From Bacteroidales bacterium (GTDB taxonomy: Bacteria > Bacteroidota > Bacteroidia > Bacteroidales > P3), in the NCBI GenBank assembly GCA_900771365.1, contig CAAGNU010000311.1, positions 1 through 15,066 on the forward strand: a stretch of DNA of 15,066 nucleotides, written 5' to 3'. Of the stretch, positions 6,795 to 12,974 are shown in pieces (the stretch's first letter is position 1; each line of letters begins with the position of its first letter). A program made the translations under genes and the position numbers. The notes beneath the pieces were generated by a model, which did no database searches, was not told the DNA's origin, and worked only from the letters and a program-made list of their open reading frames with translations.

Positions 6795-7022
6795 TTAGTC
6801 GCCAAAAATGTTGCCGCCGTCGCCGTACTGATTCAAACCGGAATGGTCTTCCGCGTCGCCGTTGCTGCCGTCGGGGTTGATGTAGCCACGGCCTACGTTG
6901 CCACCGAACTGGAAAGTCGTGCCCTCGGCGGGATTGTTCCTATCGCCGCTCAAATCGTAGCCGCACTCGACAGAGAACACCACAGTCTTCACTCTCGGAA
7001 CAAGATACTGTAATTTTTTCAT
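6795..7022 (-). CDS. Small Gly/Asp/Asn-rich protein upstream of the fimbrillin-like lipoprotein
   Basis: Predicted 75-aa protein of unknown function, first gene of a two-gene minus-strand unit. The N-terminus (MKKLQYLVPRVKTVVFSVE) has no classical signal peptide. It resembles a loose pattern I associate with short Bacteroidales ORFs, Y-x-x-P followed by alternating hydrophobics, a Glu and an SG (SVECGYDLSGD). The remaining 50 residues are rich in Gly, Asp and Asn with few hydrophobics. A purine-rich GAGGTAG lies just upstream of the ATG, a better ribosome-binding site than most genes here have. The promoter is at 7122-7137 and the lipoprotein follows 29 bp downstream, so co-expression is likely. 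It could be a processed or secreted peptide, but nothing proves that. Confidence 0.65.
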   Translation of the reverse strand: MKKLQYLVPRVKTVVFSVECGYDLSGDRNNPAEGTTFQFGGNVGRGYINPDGSNGDAEDHSGLNQYGDGGNIFGD

Positions 7023-7121
7023 TTCTACCTCTTTTTTAATTGTTGTTACCTAATATTTTCTTTTGGGCTCGTCTAATCCTTGGCAGTCGCCCAACTATGC
7101 CATGTTTCAATATTTAAAATG

Positions 7122-7137
7122 CAAAAATACAAAGATA
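7122..7137 (-). promoter_or_regulatory. Two back-to-back -7 elements for the 75-aa gene
   Basis: On the minus strand TATCTTTG (7130-7137) and TATTTTTG (7122-7129) lie head to tail, each matching TAnnTTTG. No convincing TTTG -33 box sits at the right distance, though the region is very T-rich. The leader would be roughly 90 nt or longer to the ATG at 7022. Confidence 0.6.
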
Positions 7138-7400
7138 TTTTCATATACACATAATTATAGATAAAAAAAACATAAAAAAAATTTCAACAATAATCAAAAT
7201 ATGCTTATTATCAGCGTAGTAGTATTTTAAAAAAATTCCTATCGGACACAAAAAAAAGCATAAAAAGACTTTAGTGACAGCCCATTTTTCAAAAAATGCC
7301 ACCCGCAATCTAAGCATCTTACAGGATTTTCCGTTTCTCCTGACTGCCACGCAAAGCCCTCATCATGGCTCGCGATTCTACCGCAACAATGCGCAAAATA

Positions 7401-7418
7401 CCCCAGGTGTTTCTGGGG
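7401..7418. other. Small GC hairpin before the inverted 11-mer array
   Basis: CCCCAG (7401-7406) and CTGGGG (7413-7418) form a 6-bp stem with a 6-nt loop, immediately left of the array at 7422. It may be part of the same repeat element. Confidence 0.5.
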
Positions 7419-7421
7419 GGT

Positions 7422-7522
7422 AGCTTCGCCGTAGCTCCGAGGTAGCTCCGACGTAGGTCCGACAAAAGGGCGAAGAAGAGTCGGACCTACATCGGACTTA
7501 CCTCGGAGCTACAGCGAAGGCT
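7422..7522. repeat. Inverted array of 11-bp GTAGSTCCGAS units
   Basis: The left arm (7422-7463) contains three tandem 11-bp units: GTAGCTCCGAG (7431-7441), GTAGCTCCGAC (7442-7452), GTAGGTCCGAC (7453-7463). The right arm (7480-7522) is its near-exact reverse complement, with four mismatches and one extra base over about 42 bp. The spacer is 16 nt (7464-7479). As DNA it could form a cruciform and as RNA a long hairpin. It does not look like CRISPR, because the units touch and there are no variable spacers. Confidence 0.95.
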
Positions 7523-7552
7523 GGGCGGAGGTGACGTGGAGATATACTGATA

Positions 7553-7590
7553 ATTGGAGGTTGGAAGATTGGGAGATTTGGAGGTTGGGG
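7553..7590 (-). repeat. 8-bp-period purine-rich tract
   Basis: Units on the plus strand read ATTGGAGG, TTGGAAGA, TTGGGAGA, TTTGGAGG, TTGGGG. Their reverse complements (CCTCCAAA, TCTCCCAA and so on) are the same type as the tract at 1871-1910, so this copy is inverted relative to that one. Confidence 0.8.
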
Positions 7591-7684
7591 CGGCAGCCTC
7601 CCCTCTATATAACCACCCCTAAGCGAGGATGTTTTATATAAATATAGCAAACTGATATGTAGAATATTGTGACGCGACAGCCAC

Positions 7685-7724
7685 CCCTTTCGGAAAGGGA
7701 AGAAGAGCCCCAGTGGTGCTCTTC
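7685..7724. other. Two adjacent stem-loops
   Basis: CCCTTT/AAAGGG (7685-7690, 7694-7699) with a CGG loop is followed 2 bp later by GAAGAGC/GCTCTTC (7702-7708, 7718-7724). The segments CACCCCTTT and AAAGGGCGGGG could pair in an alternative outer stem. No T-run lies on either side, so a terminator role is doubtful. Confidence 0.55.
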
Positions 7725-7900
7725 AAAGGGCGGGGTATGTTTCGAAACAATCAAAAATAGCGAATAGTGCAAAGGTTATTATCGTTCCCCGGTAGGCAAG
7801 CCGCCCTGCTGATGACTTTCGGAGAGGTCTGAAGATTGGTAGGCTTGTGGGATTCCCGACCTTCGTTTCTTCCAATCATTTGTTGACATAATCTCCCCTC

Positions 7901-7935
7901 GCTGAGCAGGTTCAGCATTGAACGGAAAGTCGTGA
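7901..7935 (+). repeat. 35-bp motif shared with the 11.6-kb palindrome
   Basis: This segment (beginning GCTGAGCA, with CATT in the middle and GAAAG near the end) matches 26 of 35 positions of 11607-11641 with no gaps. It begins 26 bp beyond the stop of the DUF2461 gene. It also contains GTTCA/TGAAC (7910-7914, 7919-7923) as a small stem. Confidence 0.6.
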
Positions 7936-7960
7936 CAGGTTGCAATCTAAGGATATTGCC

Positions 7961-8650
7961 TTAGCCTTCAAGGGCTCTTTCGAGGAAGCGGTTGAGCGGC
8001 AGGGTGGCCTTCCAGACGCGGATGACCTCATCGAAGAGGTCGTCTGTGAGGATTGTGTCGTAGGGCATGTCGTAAGTGGTGCAGTAGTCGCGGTACTTGA
8101 GCAGGTCTATGTCGGGCCAGTCGGCAGGGAAGCCCTTGGGAGGCCGCGAAAGTTTCTTCTGGGTGAAGAACTCAGTGCCGAAATAGTGTCGGTAGGATTT
8201 CTCGCTCATGATGCCTTTGAACTCGTCGGGGCAGTAGAAAATCTCCTGGCGTATGGCGGCGAGCTGTTTGGGTGAGGGCATGAAGATGCCGCCACCGAGG
8301 GAGCATCCGCCCTTGAGGCCGTAGTCGCCTTGTCCAATCTGGAGGTAGTAGCCGGGGACGCACTGGGTGCGATTCCCTCCAGCTGGGAGGAAGCAGGCAA
8401 TGTGGGTTTTGTAGGGTCTCTTGTCGGGCGAAAAGCGCAGGTCGCGGTAGATACGATAGACACATTGTTTGGGCTGCAAATTGCCCAAACCGGGGTCTAA
8501 AGGCGTCATAATGTTGATGAGCTGCTGTGTGAAATCGAGAAAAACGCGCTGTATTTCGGTCCAGCGAGGCTTGTTTTCGGCGAACCAGTCACGATTGTTA
8601 TTCGCGTGTAATTCATCAAAAAAGGCCAATGTGTCGGGATGTATTTTCAT
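7961..8650 (-). CDS. DUF2461 (TIGR02453) family protein
   Basis: Predicted 229-aa cytoplasmic protein of unknown function. The frame is open further upstream to a TTG at 8728, but the ATG at 8650 matches the family's start and leaves room for the promoter at 8691-8722. Family signatures are TLAFFDELHANNNRDWFAEN (residues 6-25), then YRIYRDLRFSPDKRPYKTH, and a GYYLQIG segment with GGGIFMPSP following. The length is usual for DUF2461. No catalytic role has been established to my knowledge. It is transcribed divergently from the MFS transporter gene. Confidence 0.92.
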   Translation of the reverse strand: MKIHPDTLAFFDELHANNNRDWFAENKPRWTEIQRVFLDFTQQLINIMTPLDPGLGNLQPKQCVYRIYRDLRFSPDKRPYKTHIACFLPAGGNRTQCVPGYYLQIGQGDYGLKGGCSLGGGIFMPSPKQLAAIRQEIFYCPDEFKGIMSEKSYRHYFGTEFFTQKKLSRPPKGFPADWPDIDLLKYRDYCTTYDMPYDTILTDDLFDEVIRVWKATLPLNRFLERALEG

Positions 8651-8690
8651 CTTGGAGAAATCTTTTTTATTAAAATATTGTTTGAAAATG

Positions 8691-8722
8691 CAAAAATACA
8701 TTTTTTTTTTGTAATTTTGCAA
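8691..8722 (-). promoter_or_regulatory. Promoter of the DUF2461 gene
   Basis: On the minus strand TTGC (8719-8722), a 20-nt spacer and TATTTTTG (8691-8698) fit the Bacteroidetes -33/-7 layout. The start of transcription would be near 8685, giving a leader of about 35 nt. Its -33 box touches the -7 element of the divergent promoter. Confidence 0.65.
8712..8719 (+). promoter_or_regulatory. -7 element of the MFS transporter gene
   Basis: TAATTTTG matches TAnnTTTG exactly. The start of transcription would be near 8726, about 36 nt before the ATG at 8762. The -33 region is not well matched. Confidence 0.6.
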
Positions 8723-8761
8723 TTTCAAAATGAAATTATAAATTTTTAAAATAACATATCT

Positions 8762-10423
8762 ATGACAGAAACTATTAAAACGCTCCGAGACAGTGCCGCC
8801 ATGCGTTGGATTGCGCTGCTCCTGTTGGCACTTGCAATGTTCTGTGCCTACATTTTCATGGACATTTTGTCACCCATCAAGGACCTCATGCTCCTCGACC
8901 CCAGCCAGGGCGGCCGTGCGTGGGATTCCACAGCTTTCGGCACCATGCAGGGCGCTGAGACCTTCCTCAACGTCTTCGTGTTCTTCCTCATCTTTGCCGG
9001 TATCATCCTCGACAAGATGGGCGTGCGTTTCACCGCTGTGCTCTCCGGCGCTGTCATGCTGGTAGGTGCTGGCATTGAGTATTATGCCATCTCCGAGTCC
9101 TTCATGGGCAGCAACCTTGAGGCTTGGTTCACCAATCATCTCAACTACATCCCCGGCTTCGACGAGCTCGGCGTTTCGCCCTTCTATCGCGGCATGCCCC
9201 CGTCGGCCAAGCTGGCAGCCATCGGCTTCATGTTCTTCGGCTGTGGCGCTGAGATGGGCGGTATCACCGTCTCTCGTGGTATTGTGAAATGGTTCAAAGG
9301 CCGTGAGACCGCTCTGGCTATGGGCTCCGAAATGGCCCTCGCCCGCCTCGGTGTCGCCACCTGTATGATCTTCTCACCCTTCTTCGCTAAGCTCGGCGGT
9401 CACGTCGATGTCTCCCGCTCTGTGGCTTTCGGCGTCGTGCTTCTCTGCGTGGCTCTGATTATGTTTGTTGTCTATTTCTTCATGGATAAGAAACTCGACG
9501 GTCAGACCGGCGAGGCCGAAGAAAAGGACGATCCTTTCAAGATTTCCGATATCGGCAAAATCCTCTCCAGCCTTGGCTTCTGGCTGGTTGCCCTCCTCTG
9601 CGTGCTCTACTACAGCGCCATCTTCCCCTTCCAGAAATACGCTGTCAACATGCTCCAGTGCAACCTCACCCTCACTCCTGGCACCGGCTTCTGGGCCAGC
9701 AACACCGTCACCATCGTCCAGTACATCATCATGCTCGTGGTGGCTGCCGGCGCTTTCGCCAGCAACTTCTCTAAGAAGAAACCCATGAAGGTCGGCCTCA
9801 TGGCTCTCGCCATCGTCGCCCTCGTGGTCTATTGCTATATGGGCTATATGCGTGGCACTGCTGAGACCATCTTCGCCGTCTTCCCGCTCCTCGCTGTGGC
9901 TATCACCCCCATCCTTGGCAACATGGTTGACCATAAGGGCAAGGCTGCCACCATGCTCATGGTCGGCTCCCTGCTGCTCATCCTCTGCCACCTCACATTC
10001 GCCTTTGTGCTGCCGATGTTCAAGGGTAACGCTGTCGGCGGAGTCATCGTGGCATACGTCACCATCCTCGTGCTCGGCGCCTCCTTCTCCCTGGTGCCTG
10101 CAGCCCTCTGGCCCAGCGTGCCTAAGCTGGTTGACGAGAAGATCATCGGCTCTGCTTACGCCCTCATCTTCTGGATCCAGAACATCGGCCTCTGGCTCTT
10201 CCCCCTGCTTATTGGCAAGGTTCTCGACAACACCAACCCCAAAATCGTCCAGGCTGTTGCTGACGGCACCATGACCCGCGAGGTCGCTTCCGTCTCCTAC
10301 GACTACACTTGGCCTCTCGTCATGCTCGCAGCCCTCGGTGTGGCAGCTCTCATCATCGGCCTCATCCTCAAGGCTGTCGATAAGAAGAAGCACCTCGGCC
10401 TCGAAGAACCCAACATCAAATAA
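8762..10423 (+). CDS. Major facilitator superfamily transporter
   Basis: Predicted 553-aa inner-membrane protein with about 12 hydrophobic segments, the first near residues 15-33 and the second near 68-83. After the second comes an MFS motif A variant, G80-x3-D-K-M-G-V-R89. A later VSRGIVKWFKGRETALAMG segment (about 169-187) resembles the cytoplasmic side of TM5 in NarK-like and OFA-like members. The protein is longer than typical 400-450-aa MFS carriers, partly because of an extended extracytoplasmic loop near residues 110-148 and a charged cytoplasmic loop (DKKLDGQTGEAEEKDD). The substrate cannot be read from sequence; an organic anion is only a guess. A reductase gene follows after 106 bp, suggesting a metabolic pairing. 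Confidence 0.9.
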   Translation: MTETIKTLRDSAAMRWIALLLLALAMFCAYIFMDILSPIKDLMLLDPSQGGRAWDSTAFGTMQGAETFLNVFVFFLIFAGIILDKMGVRFTAVLSGAVMLVGAGIEYYAISESFMGSNLEAWFTNHLNYIPGFDELGVSPFYRGMPPSAKLAAIGFMFFGCGAEMGGITVSRGIVKWFKGRETALAMGSEMALARLGVATCMIFSPFFAKLGGHVDVSRSVAFGVVLLCVALIMFVVYFFMDKKLDGQTGEAEEKDDPFKISDIGKILSSLGFWLVALLCVLYYSAIFPFQKYAVNMLQCNLTLTPGTGFWASNTVTIVQYIIMLVVAAGAFASNFSKKKPMKVGLMALAIVALVVYCYMGYMRGTAETIFAVFPLLAVAITPILGNMVDHKGKAATMLMVGSLLLILCHLTFAFVLPMFKGNAVGGVIVAYVTILVLGASFSLVPAALWPSVPKLVDEKIIGSAYALIFWIQNIGLWLFPLLIGKVLDNTNPKIVQAVADGTMTREVASVSYDYTWPLVMLAALGVAALIIGLILKAVDKKKHLGLEEPNIK

Positions 10424-10438
10424 GTAATTAATGTTTAA

Positions 10439-10523
10439 TAATGAGTAATGAGTAATGAATGGGCAGTAACCGCAATTGTTCATTACTCATTATTCATTAC
10501 TTGTTATTCCTTATTCATTATTC
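10439..10523 (+). repeat. Inverted array of 7-bp TAATGAG/ATTAYTC units
   Basis: Left part: TAATGAG, TAATGAG, TAATGAA (10439-10459). After a 15-nt centre come seven units of the opposite strand type: ATTGTTC, ATTACTC, ATTATTC, ATTACTT, GTTATTC, CTTATTC, ATTATTC (10475-10523). The arms can pair over about 20 bp with one mismatch. The tract fills the spacer between the transporter and reductase genes and ends 6 bp before the reductase ATG, so a hairpin there could affect read-through or translation. Confidence 0.88.
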
Positions 10524-10529
10524 TCAACC

Positions 10530-11567
10530 ATGCAAACTGTTACTTTAGGCAAATCGGGCCTTGTGGTCCCCAAGAACGGCTTTGGCGCCCTCCCCATCCA
10601 GCGTATCAGCCTCAACGACACCGTCCATCTCCTCCACAAGGCTCTCGACGGCGGCATGTACTATTTCGACACAGCCCGCTTCTATACCGACAGCGAGGAA
10701 AAGCTCGGCGCAGCCTTCGCCGACCGCCGCGACAAGATTATCATCTCCACCAAGACTGGAGCCACTAAGGCCGAGGACTTCTGGAAAGACCTTGAGACCA
10801 GCCTCCGCCTCCTCAAGACCGACCACGTGGACCTCTACCAGTTCCACAACCCCGCATTCTGCCCCAAGCCTGGAGACGGCACAGGCCTCTATGAAGCCAT
10901 GCTCGAGGCTCAGAAGCAGGGCAAAGTGCTCCATATCGGCATCACGAACCACCGCATGGGCGTGGCCCGCGAAGCCGTCGAAAGCGGTCTCTACGAGACC
11001 CTGCAGTTCCCCTTCTCCTACCTCGCCACCGAGGAAGAGCACGCCCTCGTTGAGTCCTGCCGCGACCACAATATGGGCTTCATAGCCATGAAAGGTCTCG
11101 CTGGCGGCCTCATCAACCATGCCGCCACAGCATACGCCTACCTCGCCCAGTTCCCCCACGTAGAACCTATCTGGGGCATCCAGCGCGAGAGCGAGCTCGA
11201 CGAGTTCCTCTCCTTCCAAGACAACCCGCCCGCACTCACCGACGAAATGCGTGCCCGCATAGAGAAGGACCGCAAAGAGCTCTCGGGCGACTTCTGCCGT
11301 GGCTGCGGATACTGCCTGCCCTGCACAGCCGGCATCGAGATTAACGACTGCAACCGCATGTACCTCTTCCTCCGCCGTGCACCCTACAGCGTATACCTTA
11401 ACGAAGAGTTCAACGAAAAGATGCACAAAATCAACGACTGCGTCGAATGCGGCCTATGCAAAGAGCGCTGCCCCTACCACCTCGACATCCCCACGCTCCT
11501 CAAACGCAACCTCGCCGACTTCGAAGAGCACTGGGCTCGCAAAGCCGAACTGAACCCTGAAAAATAA
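10530..11567 (+). CDS. Aldo/keto reductase with C-terminal Fe-S cluster motifs
   Basis: Predicted 345-aa cytoplasmic oxidoreductase. The start at 10530 (MQTVTLGKSGLVVP) fits the family; the frame is open upstream only because of the 7-bp repeats. Residues 1-240 form the aldo/keto reductase barrel with the catalytic tetrad Asp47, Tyr52, Lys75 and His106 (FDTARFY, STKTG, QFHN). The C-terminal part carries two cysteine clusters: C256-x2-C-x2-C-x2-C265 (with C274 nearby), and the ferredoxin-type C304-x2-C-x2-C-x3-C314-P. Such fusions use NAD(P)H and/or iron-sulfur electron transfer; the substrate is unknown. The MFS gene lies directly upstream. Confidence 0.93.
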   Translation: MQTVTLGKSGLVVPKNGFGALPIQRISLNDTVHLLHKALDGGMYYFDTARFYTDSEEKLGAAFADRRDKIIISTKTGATKAEDFWKDLETSLRLLKTDHVDLYQFHNPAFCPKPGDGTGLYEAMLEAQKQGKVLHIGITNHRMGVAREAVESGLYETLQFPFSYLATEEEHALVESCRDHNMGFIAMKGLAGGLINHAATAYAYLAQFPHVEPIWGIQRESELDEFLSFQDNPPALTDEMRARIEKDRKELSGDFCRGCGYCLPCTAGIEINDCNRMYLFLRRAPYSVYLNEEFNEKMHKINDCVECGLCKERCPYHLDIPTLLKRNLADFEEHWARKAELNPEK

Positions 11568-11604
11568 AGGCAGGGTCTTTAAATTCAAAATAAACGACAT
11601 TACC

Positions 11605-11771
11605 TTGCTGAGCAAACTCAACATTAGACTGAAAGACGAGAATGTCCTGTGAACATTCGAGAAAGTCATTATTATTGAAATTTTTCAATATCAATAATTA
11701 CTGGATTAATCGGACTGCTGAAATGTCCACAGGACATTCACTCTTTCTGTCTTGTCAGTTTGCTGTCGCAA
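11605..11771. repeat. 167-bp imperfect palindrome (MITE-like or structured-RNA candidate)
   Basis: The left arm (11605-11657) and the reverse complement of the right arm (11722-11771) align over about 50 bp with a few mismatches and small gaps. The inner 18 bp (GAATGTCCTGTGAACATT at 11640-11657) match with a single mismatch. The 64-nt centre holds its own stem, ATTATTGA (11671-11678) with TCAATAAT (11691-11698). No transposase or clear target duplication is seen. It lies 37 bp after the reductase stop. A segment of the left arm has a relative at 7901-7935. Confidence 0.9.
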
Positions 11772-11780
11772 ACTGACAAG
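11751..11780. other. 13-bp perfect stem-loop at the edge of the palindrome
   Basis: CTTGTCAGTTTGC (11751-11763) and GCAAACTGACAAG (11768-11780) pair perfectly around a TGTC loop. It is strong enough to act as a terminator stem, but TAGCAATTTATT follows rather than a T-run. It overlaps the outer right arm of the larger palindrome, so the two structures would compete. Confidence 0.8.
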
Positions 11781-11818
11781 TAGCAATTTATTAACCCCAC
11801 CTTTACCAAACAGGCTTA

Positions 11819-11852
11819 TTTGAAAATCATTCCGACTTACTCATTACTTTTG
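11819..11852 (+). promoter_or_regulatory. Promoter of the SDR gene
   Basis: TTTG (11819-11822), a 22-nt spacer and TACTTTTG (11845-11852) resemble the Bacteroidetes -33/-7 pair, with the spacer slightly long. Transcription would start near 11859, about 34 nt before the ATG at 11893. Confidence 0.55.
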
Positions 11853-11892
11853 ATAAAAAGGAATTTTCCTATTCTACATACCTTCAAACCTT

Positions 11893-12666
11893 ATGGGGAA
11901 CATCATCGTAACAGGGGCTACGGGGGCTATCGGAAGTGCGGCTGTGAGACGACTGCAAGAGTTGGGGCACAACGTGATTGGCACTTCGCGCAGGACGGAG
12001 CATAAAGGTTTCTACCCGCTCGATATCAGCTCGCCAAAGTCTATTACCGCATTTGTCGAGAGGCTCCACGACGAAGGTCTCCGCATAGACGGACTACTCA
12101 ACAACGCAGGCACTATCTCCCGCCGCTTCCAGACCACAGCCGAGGGCTTCGAGTTGGTAACAGCAACCAACTACCTCGGCACATATCTCCTTACCCGCAG
12201 GCTGCTACCCTTAATGAACGTGGGAGCAAACATCGTCTGCACGGCCTCGCTGTCGTGCTATGCAGCACATATTGATAGGGATTTTTTCAACGTTTCAGAA
12301 GATAATTACCGTCAGATTAAAGCATACAGCAACAGCAAGTTGGCACTCGTCTATTTCGCACAAGAACTGCATCGCCGCTATGGCGAAGGCTTGCATATCA
12401 ACCTCACAGACCCCGGCATCGTTAACAGCCGCATGATACATCTCGAAAGGTGGTACGATGACCTCGCCGACCTCATTTTCCGGCCACTTACCAAGAGCCC
12501 TGAGAAGGGCGCCATGCCAGCCGTGAACGCACTCACGACAGATTGCTGGATACAACTCTTCCGAGGTTCTCGCCACGGAGACATCCCTAGAGGATGGCAA
12601 GATGCAAAGGCCGCCTCTTGGCTGTGGGATGAGACCGAGAGGCGACTGGCTGGGTGGTTGAGATAA
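11893..12666 (+). CDS. Short-chain dehydrogenase/reductase (SDR)
   Basis: Predicted 257-aa NAD(P)-dependent oxidoreductase of the classical SDR type. The dinucleotide-binding motif TGATGAIG is at 7-14, followed by a Rossmann fold; TSRR after beta-2 (31-34) suggests NADP preference. NNAG is at 70-73, the catalytic serine in TASLS (117-121), the Tyr-x3-Lys pair at Y145 and K149, and the PG turn at 174-175. The overall pattern, including the substrate loop with ERWYDD, is like retinol-dehydrogenase/WWOX-type reductases, but the substrate is unknown. The gene has its own probable promoter and stands alone, with convergent lipoprotein DNA downstream. Confidence 0.9.
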   Translation: MGNIIVTGATGAIGSAAVRRLQELGHNVIGTSRRTEHKGFYPLDISSPKSITAFVERLHDEGLRIDGLLNNAGTISRRFQTTAEGFELVTATNYLGTYLLTRRLLPLMNVGANIVCTASLSCYAAHIDRDFFNVSEDNYRQIKAYSNSKLALVYFAQELHRRYGEGLHINLTDPGIVNSRMIHLERWYDDLADLIFRPLTKSPEKGAMPAVNALTTDCWIQLFRGSRHGDIPRGWQDAKAASWLWDETERRLAGWLR

Positions 12667-12974
12667 AATCTGTTGATGGTTACATTTATGGTGTAAGGGA
12701 GTTCGTTCGCTTCCCGCCTTACTTTATGTTCCTTTGAGGGGGAGCAGATTCCAAAGTAGTGATTTTTTTTGAAGAGAATGCGCATGGAATCCGTCGATCT
12801 TGCGGTGTGACCCCACAAGGCGAAGGATGCTCTACGCTCTCCTTTGGTATCCTTTGAGGGATGGGCCAATACCTTACCTCAAAAGTGGGGAACTTTTTGG
12901 GAACACCTTACAGCGTAACTCCGCAAGGGTTCCTGCTCCGCTTCGCTATCGCAAAGTCCCACTGGGACATTGCT
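12667..12974. other. Spacer between the convergent SDR and lipoprotein genes
   Basis: No credible gene is seen. There is a GTAAGG/CCTTAC stem (12693-12698, 12717-12722) that could help end the SDR transcript, a TCCTTTGAGGG motif occurring twice about 120 bp apart (near 12731 and 12851), and a GTCCCA/TGGGAC stem (12956-12961, 12963-12968) just beyond the lipoprotein stop that could help end that transcript. A long minus-strand frame through here runs antisense into the SDR gene and is taken as chance. Confidence 0.6.

Larger units (their letters stand above)
7138..7960. other. Gene-free stretch rich in palindromic and short-period repeats
   Basis: No credible gene is seen. From 7138 to about 7390 the DNA is very AT-rich with no clear structure. 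The rest holds a CCCCAG/CTGGGG hairpin (7401-7418), a 101-bp inverted 11-mer array (7422-7522), an 8-bp-period tract (7553-7590), two adjacent hairpins (7685-7724), and a motif shared with the 11.6-kb palindrome (7901-7935). These are listed separately. Confidence 0.7.

Noticed and set aside
7141..7350. 69-aa minus-strand ORF with two hydrophobic stretches
   Set aside because: It lies in very AT-rich DNA running into the promoter of the 75-aa gene; Phe/Ile/Lys-rich frames like this are expected by chance there.
7422..7522. CRISPR array
   Set aside because: Units are 11 bp, contiguous and inverted in the two arms, with no unique spacers and no cas genes nearby.
7779..7889. 36-aa minus-strand ORF starting MSTNDWKKR, reminiscent of the N-terminus of Bacteroidetes SUI1/eIF1-like proteins
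   Set aside because: Similarity stops after about nine residues, and the DNA contains GATTGGAAG and AATCTTC units typical of the spacer repeats; chance resemblance.
9374..10483. 369-aa acidic minus-strand ORF opposite the MFS gene
   Set aside because: Composition is the mirror of membrane-protein codons (Glu/Asp/His/Gly rich), with no domain, and it ends in the heptamer repeat; shadow of the transporter.
10545..11426. 293-aa minus-strand ORF opposite the aldo/keto reductase
   Set aside because: The plus-strand protein has a complete catalytic tetrad and Fe-S motifs; the antisense frame has no recognisable features.
11605..11771. 6S RNA (long hairpin of similar size)
   Set aside because: No promoter-mimicking central bubble or conserved 6S sequence recognised; the 64-nt centre with its own stem fits a palindromic element better.
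12378..12869. 163-aa minus-strand ORF across the SDR gene end and the spacer
   Set aside because: Half is antisense to a well-supported SDR gene; the rest has only a weak internal repeat and no known domain.
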